Origin: Lateolabrax maculatus | Lineage: Eukaryota > Chordata > Actinopteri > Acropomatiformes > Lateolabracidae | DNA: 64,000 bases | Direction: 5' to 3' | NCBI GenBank assembly: GCA_031216445.1 | Contig: CM062208.1 | Location: forward strand, 6,343,501 to 6,407,500 | Notes under the pieces: model-generated | The model's database searches: none | Told to the model about the DNA's origin: nothing | Seen by the model: only the letters and a program-made list of their open reading frames with translations | Program-made: the position numbers and the translations under genes | In this document: positions 58,201 to 64,000 of the stretch, piece by piece | How positions within the stretch are numbered: the stretch's first letter is position 1 | Layout of the letters: the number at the start of each line of letters is the position of its first letter

Positions 58201-61126
58201 AGAAATGGAATAATATAAAATAGCATAACATATCCTGGACTCAAACTAATTTGAATAAAATGTTATACCAAACAAAACAGATGTAAACGTGCAGTCTTTA
58301 CCCCCAGTTATTGGTTACATAAAAGTAAAGTTCAGGCAAAAGATGTCACTGCTCACTGTTCTTCAGCTCTGAGCTGTGATGACATGTTGTGATGAAACTG
58401 TCTGATCCTTGTTCCTCCTTCCAGATTAGATTTTCACTTCAGTTTCAGGCTGCCTGTATAAAGAACTGCAGTGCACATAATAAGACCTTACAGCAGGTTA
58501 TTTGGTAAAACGTCAAGATAAAAGTATAACAACATGTGGGTACATAAAGAATGTAATAAGTAAACATAATATTTCACCTGTCCATGCTTCTTGTTATTTG
58601 AGCGACCAGGGATCACAAACAAGATGAAAAACAAAAAAACAAAACACAGACAATACACGATAGAAAATAAGACTTGCATGAACCCCTGTACCCACTCAGT
58701 GGAAACACAGAGATGAGCTCTTCCGCTGCTCTGTCTCTCAGCCTTATGCAATTACTGTGTTGTGGCAAGCTGGAATGGAAAATGACAGTAATTCAGGTAA
58801 TGAGAGGGAAATAGCAGGATGAGAGACAGAGACTTAGCTGTTTCAAAACTCAAGCTGCCAAAACCTGAAAATCTGAGTGAAAGATGGAAGGAAGGCAGGA
58901 AAGAAAGAAGGAAAGAAAGACAGACAGATGGAAAGAAAGAAAATATATGTCCGGTGCTGTTGAGAAATTGTCAAACTGGATCTAAAATGATTTCTGTTTT
59001 CCTGACCAGGACGTTTCTAGTCTGGTCGCTCTGAGTAGACATGAAAGATGGTGAAACTGCTGTCTGAACGCTTTGATCAAATCAGATGACCAGACCTTCT
59101 CACTCAAAGTCAGAGAAAAACAGACGAGACAAATGAGACGATGAAGCAGAAAGCAAAGTTGTTCTGGACTGAAACTCCACATTAAATCTTAAATTTTAAT
59201 ACTTTAATGTTTTTTTTCCTGTTCCCCAAATGTTTTTTGTTTTTTTGGCCTGTTTGAATATGAATTTCAGTCCAATGTTTCCATAAATCTGATAAATGAT
59301 CAATTAAGTTATTTAAACAACTACAGCTTCTTTCATTTGTTTGATTTATTGTCATTTCATGGGATTCTGATCTGTTCTTGTTGGGACGTATGGCTAGATC
59401 ATCCCACTATTAGAGATAATGGAAACTGGTTTGCATAATTATGTCCTCTCAGCAGGGAGGGACTGGGCATTGTTAAGATGGAGGAGGAATGGTAAAATTG
59501 TTCTTTTTATGTTTTATCTCTGCGTAGCCCACCCTACACTTACCTTGGCAGGTGGTAATTCAGTTAGGTGAGGCTGAGAGGGTAAAATGCCATTCACTGG
59601 AGCAGGGGGGGTTAGGAAAGAGATGGCAGCTTTCTGTGAGGCTGCAGCTTTTCATTTATTATTCAGCTTAATTTAATTTAGTTGAATTTCCCGCGGGCTT
59701 GTTAGCCCCCTCTCTTTCTTATCGCTCTCTTTCCTAGTGGGAACGTTGGCTGCAAAACTTTGTTTAAACATCAAAAGCATTCAAACAAAATTCTAAATAT
59801 TGGTGCTAGAGACAACCAGCTTGATCAAAGTCTCAGTAAATGCTGTACGCATGTTGCTGCAGTCTGGACCAATCAGTAACATTCAACACTGCTTATTCAT
59901 TCAACTTATTCCAGTAAAAACCTGGACCATCAAAAAGCAGGAAACTTTCTGGATTACAGGAATGAAAACTAGAGTGATGTAACACACTCACTTGAAAAAG
60001 TTAAAGGCCTCAAAGGAACATGTTTACATGCTGTTTACTTCCAGAAAAACATTAACACACCCTTGTTTCCTTGTGTCTGAGGACTGAATTTCCTCTGGTG
60101 GACATAGTTCAGGCATTCAGCATTAATTTTCTTCCTCCGGTCCAGGAAGCACTGAGAGTCATCTGCATCAAGAGGACAGATTCTGTTACTCCCCATTAAC
60201 GACGCTGTGTATGTGTGAGCACTAATTAGCCTCCATTACCATGGATAAGAGCTGCAGAGAGAGGAGAGCATCCAAATTTAATGAGCCTCTTGTAGCCGCT
60301 CTGAATATTTGCTGTGTTTTAAGTGCTGTGTCTGACTCTCTCTCTCTCGCTCGCTCACTCACACACACTACTGGTGCATTCAGATAAATAGGCAAGTTAG
60401 TCGATACAAGTGATATTAGGTCAAGGGAAAACATCATGTCCACTTAAGAAGGGCTGCCTGTTTCTGGCTGAGAGCCACTTGTGAGATACATTTACTTATA
60501 GAGACACTGTGGTGTACACACTATCTGGGTGTTGCTCAAAAAAGTGTTTTGGGAATCTAAGAGAAAAACACTGCGATATTTGCGCACTCCATAAAAGTAT
60601 ATAATCCAGGATATTTTATCGATATTGGCAAGAGCAACGGGTTTCACTCCCTCCTTCACCAACTGAACTGTCATGAACTCTTATGGGCTGAGTGTGAAGT
60701 CATTATCACAAACATTTCAACTACTGAAGCTCATCTTGCAGTTCCAGCACCTCTTGCTCTGTGGTACACTTTGCAGTAAACTCTTTCTTTTTCAAAGTTA
60801 TAGTAATCTGTCATGCTGTCAGGTGAGACATTTTAGTGACACTGGAAGTCAGGAAAAAAATGTATTCTGGTCCCTGTAACTTTAGCTTGAAATTGTTACA
60901 GAGACAATTTCAATGGATTGAAATAGTCTCTTTTTTAGTTGTTCATCCCTGTTGGGAAATGGGTTAATATAAGCATCAGCATCAATCTGCACAATTCTGT
61001 TTCAATTAAAGTGCTGCTTATAAGATGACATTCTCATACAATATCCCCATATATCAAAATAAATATCACGCTCATTTGCATTCACAAGTGTGTAATGTTT
61101 GCAATATGATTCAGTCGTTATATGTT
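55201..61126. other. Non-coding stretch
   Basis: No supported gene. It includes a GAAA/GAAG-rich block at 58884-58942 and a short CT/CA block at 60337-60368. The segment 59400-59720 looks less repetitive than its surroundings, but I cannot show conservation. Confidence 0.5.
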
Positions 61127-61540
61127 TAAAGGAAAAATACTTTTCAGCAAGTTTGCTTATTTGCTTTCTTGACGAGCGTTAGATAAGAGGATTGACATCA
61201 GTAACTTCCTGGAGTCTCTGCTGGCAACTATTTTTGACAAAAAAAAATAGTCCGCCACATAACCCTCATACTGTACATAGGTTTTGTTTGTATGCTTCAG
61301 TTTTTGTGATTAAACAAATAGGATATAACGTGTAAATTAGTATGCTTTACAGGTGCTGGTAGGCAGATTTTGTTACTTTTGGATTAAGCCAGGCCTGCTG
61401 TTTCCCCCTGTATCAGGCCTTATGCTAAGCTAAGTTAGCCAGCTGCTGGCAGTAGCTTCATATTTAATATACAGACATGAGATTGGTATCCATCGTCAAA
61501 TCTAACTTTCGGCAAGAGCATATTTCCCAAAAAGCTTTTC
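61127..61540 (+). mobile_element. Dispersed repeat family R1, most complete copy
   Basis: Imperfect terminal inverted repeats: left 'ttgctttcttgacgagcg' plus 'gttagataagaggattgac' (about 61161-61197), right the reverse equivalent 'attggtatccatcgtcaaat' plus 'ctaactttcggcaagagca' (about 61482-61520). The interior holds 'gctaagctaagttagccagc' and 'ggatataacgtgtaaattag'. There is no open frame. The family is among the commonest in teleosts in my experience; here it has at least four copies (8459, 46050, 61127, 63645). Confidence 0.75.
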
Positions 61541-62261
61541 TTAAAGCTTTACCAGCAGTAGTGAGAGAGTGAAATGTTATTCAGTCAGAGACACTTTGAC
61601 CACAATAGTTATAGATTTGGCAGAAAAAAAGGCTGGCTCTGCTGTTTTAGAGAGTCCTGAAAGAATCCAGGCAGCAAAAGGGATTTTGCTGGAAGAACTA
61701 ATCTATAACTAGTGCAGGGAAGACTTGATGCCCAAGAATCAGCTAAGGATGTTTAACTCCAGAAAAGAGATTGAAAGCATTCAACATGTGAATGACAGGA
61801 TGAAAAATACTTCAGGGTTTCAATTAATCAATAGTGTAATATAGCACTAACAATATATTTACAACAAGAGATAGTGGTACATTGTTTCAAATATCTGATC
61901 ATGAGAATCCCAATTGGAATCAGAATTGATCAAATCTAAAAGATAAACCTGGAATGATGGGACCAGGTTTCTAAGATTTTCAGAGTTACAGTAATTTATT
62001 CTAACTCAGTTAAAGAAACGACACCTACAAATATCGACCAAAACTCAGGGTACTTAAAATCGGCTCTCAAAAGGTTCATCATAATTGTGACATTTTCCAA
62101 AATGAGGCCCCTGCTGTGGAGGATTCTGCAGTGTTTGATGAGTATCTGATAAACCTTCTTACTGACCCACACACACTTCAGACAGACAGAGCGTCTGCCT
62201 CCTGGGCCACTAATGGACACAGAGAGCAGCAGAGATCAATACAACCAGACACACACAGCTG

Positions 62262-62330
62262 CCAGAGAGAGAGAGAGGGAGAGAGGGGAGGGGGGGGGGG
62301 GGAGAGGAGAAGGAGGGAGGAAGTGGTCTA
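62262..62330. repeat. GA-rich tract with a 13-G run
   Basis: (GA)n from about 62265 leads to a G run at 62290-62302, then a GGAGA block. Confidence 0.9.
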
Positions 62331-62384
62331 ACTGGAACAGATTAATGGACCTTGCTGGTGCCTTTAGTTTGTATTGCAAAATTA

Positions 62385-62407
62385 GGCGTGTGTGTGTGTG
62401 TGTGTCT
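62385..62407. repeat. (GT)n microsatellite
   Basis: Short GT tract of about 20 bases. Confidence 0.85.
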
Positions 62408-63108
62408 ATGCATGCTTATTAACATCAATTACAACAACCTACATATTTTCAGTATCATTAATGTAATGTGCTCCCTAAAGCAGCTGAATGTAGTCATATT
62501 ATGTTCTGCATGCTAATTTTGTGTTCTCTAAAACAATTTTAAATTTGAACAGTATTTAGGTGGAGGCTTCTGCCGCTCCCTGCACTGCATATTATGTTAT
62601 GTTTGTCATTTTTGTGTATTATTTTAAATTGTGCAAAAATAAAACAAAAACTGAGATAAAAATGTGTCAAGATTAAAAAGCAATAGAGCAAGTTAAAAAT
62701 CAGTTCACGCATTTAACTGAAGTTCAGAAGTAAGCTCACACTTGTCATGATTAACATGGAAACCATCAGGAAGGGAGAGATAGAAAGAGAGAGTTTAAGT
62801 GTTAATTGTAAAAAAAAGTCAAGGCCAGAAGAGAAAGAGAAAAAACTTCACTTTAAGGAGAACTTTAGGCCTGCTTAAACAAATCTGTCTTTGCAATGAA
62901 TGACAGACAGACAGTGATTGTATCTTACGTTCAGTCTTGTTTTCGCTGCTGATGGACGAGAGGGTGGGACGCTCGGCTCTGATGCTTAGGCAAAATCATA
63001 AGAGAGAGGCTGGTGAACTGAACGTGCATTTAAGTGCATCGTCATTCCTAACTTAAGTCTTCTGGCCTTGTGCTTGCTGCTCACGCTGGCAGGAGATGGC
63101 AGCGGGGT

Positions 63109-63138
<30 letters not shown>
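63109..63138 (+). repeat. Uninterrupted run of 30 G
   Basis: Thirty consecutive G, preceded by GCGGGGT. It gives a poly-Gly stretch in one false open frame. Length may be affected by sequencing or assembly. Confidence 0.9.
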
Positions 63139-63139
<1 letters not shown>

Positions 63140-63225
63140 GCAGGAGTTGTCCATACTTGTCAGATAAAATCGTTGCTGCCTGGCTGTAATTGGGCAGCGG
63201 CCCCCGTTGCTGAGAATCACTCTTC

Positions 63226-63301
63226 AAAGGTACAAGAGTGTGTACATAACAATGTCAGGAGAGATGTCAAAGCCCAGGAAGCACTGCGGTGAGAAACATC
63301 C
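63226..63301 (+). repeat. Dispersed repeat R5, copy 2
   Basis: Pairs with 31157-31238, differing by 6 bases in length and by scattered substitutions. Both are open in the same frame. Confidence 0.6.
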
Positions 63302-63644
63302 CTCCCCCAAACCTGAAGAAATACTAAGAAATATAAGAAATTACTTGTTTTCAATTCAGTTCAGTGTGAAAATTGATAACAGAGGTAGTGTTTAGCCTAT
63401 AGCACTGTTTGTGACCTCAGCTCGAGTGCAGCATGGAAAAAGAACGACACAGTCTGGAAAGTTTGGATTTAAATGTTGGTTTGCGCTGCAGGCAAACATT
63501 TTATCATTCCCTGCAGACGGTAGACATCTGTGAGATCATGAAAATACCTTTGAAGGCAGATTTTTTTTTTCCCTCGCAACGTTGGAGTTGGGAACATTAT
63601 GTGAGCAAATCACGGAGTAACGAGCTCTGAAGTCACAAAGCGGG

Positions 63645-63712
63645 CTGTTTAGCTTAGCTTAGCACAAAGACTGAAAGCTGGGGAACTGCTAGCCTACTGG
63701 ATCTCTGTCTAA
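63645..63712 (-). mobile_element. Fragment of dispersed repeat family R1
   Basis: 'tttagcttagcttagcacaa' and 'agactgaaagctggggaact' match the reverse complement of the 'gctaagctaagttagcc' and 'ctgctgtttccccctg' part of the copy at 61127-61540. Only the interior survives. Confidence 0.6.
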
Positions 63713-64000
63713 ATGTGTGAGAGTGCAACTTTTCATTTTTTTTAAAAAGTCAGTATTCTTATCAGTGAAAACAGGCAGGGCTCATTTGACACATGTTGTG
63801 TGTATATTGCAGTGTTACTACAGTATACAGTACACTGTATTTTACAATGCTTTCTGCTGTCATTTCAGTTTTTGAAATCATGTAAACTTTACATTCCTGC
63901 AGAACTTTTACAGACCTAAAAGGTTTTTTTGGACATGTAATCCATCTGTGAAAAAAAGAAAACCGCCCATATTGCCTTTTTAATAGCTTGCAAACTCCCT

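Overview
The window looks like nuclear DNA of a ray-finned fish, probably a percomorph teleost. The evidence is a two-exon TGF-beta ligand of the fish Vg1/Gdf3 type with GT-AG splicing, very dense (CA)n, (GA)n and (CT)n microsatellites, and several dispersed repeats that I know as common teleost families. There are no bacterial operons, ribosome binding sites or CRISPR arrays.

Layout. About 1-9990 is AT-rich non-coding DNA with old mobile-element fragments and a 3' half of a 5S rRNA gene (8875-8926). The one confident protein gene is gdf3 (also called vg1 or dvr1), coding 10238-10526 joined to 11804-12657 on the + strand, 380 aa. Its 1277-bp intron holds a 170-bp hairpin-forming repeat. About 1 kb past its poly(A) signal is a compact cluster of regulatory motifs (two RFX X-boxes, an ETS core, a TALE site and a homeodomain core, 13670-13725). 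From there to 64000 I find no gene I can name. This part holds a complete solo LTR with target duplication (20742-21134), four copies of one inverted-repeat family (R1), three of another (R2), fragments of other families, a 1.15-kb polypurine tract (46858-48019), a diverged local duplication (49321-49850 and 50485-51008) and a run of 30 G (63109-63138).

Biology. gdf3 encodes a secreted ligand. In zebrafish, Vg1/Gdf3 acts as a heterodimer with Nodal in mesendoderm and left-right patterning. The rest looks like a gene-poor flank or a very large intron of a gene outside the window. I did not find a convincing new multi-gene system. The most interesting leads are the RFX/ETS cluster, the duplicated segment whose noted indels are all multiples of three, and a second dispersed pair (31157 and 63226) that is similar in one reading frame.

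Limits. Everything was read by eye. Repeat family calls rest on remembered consensus patterns, and their edges are approximate. Small exons of unknown genes could be missed.
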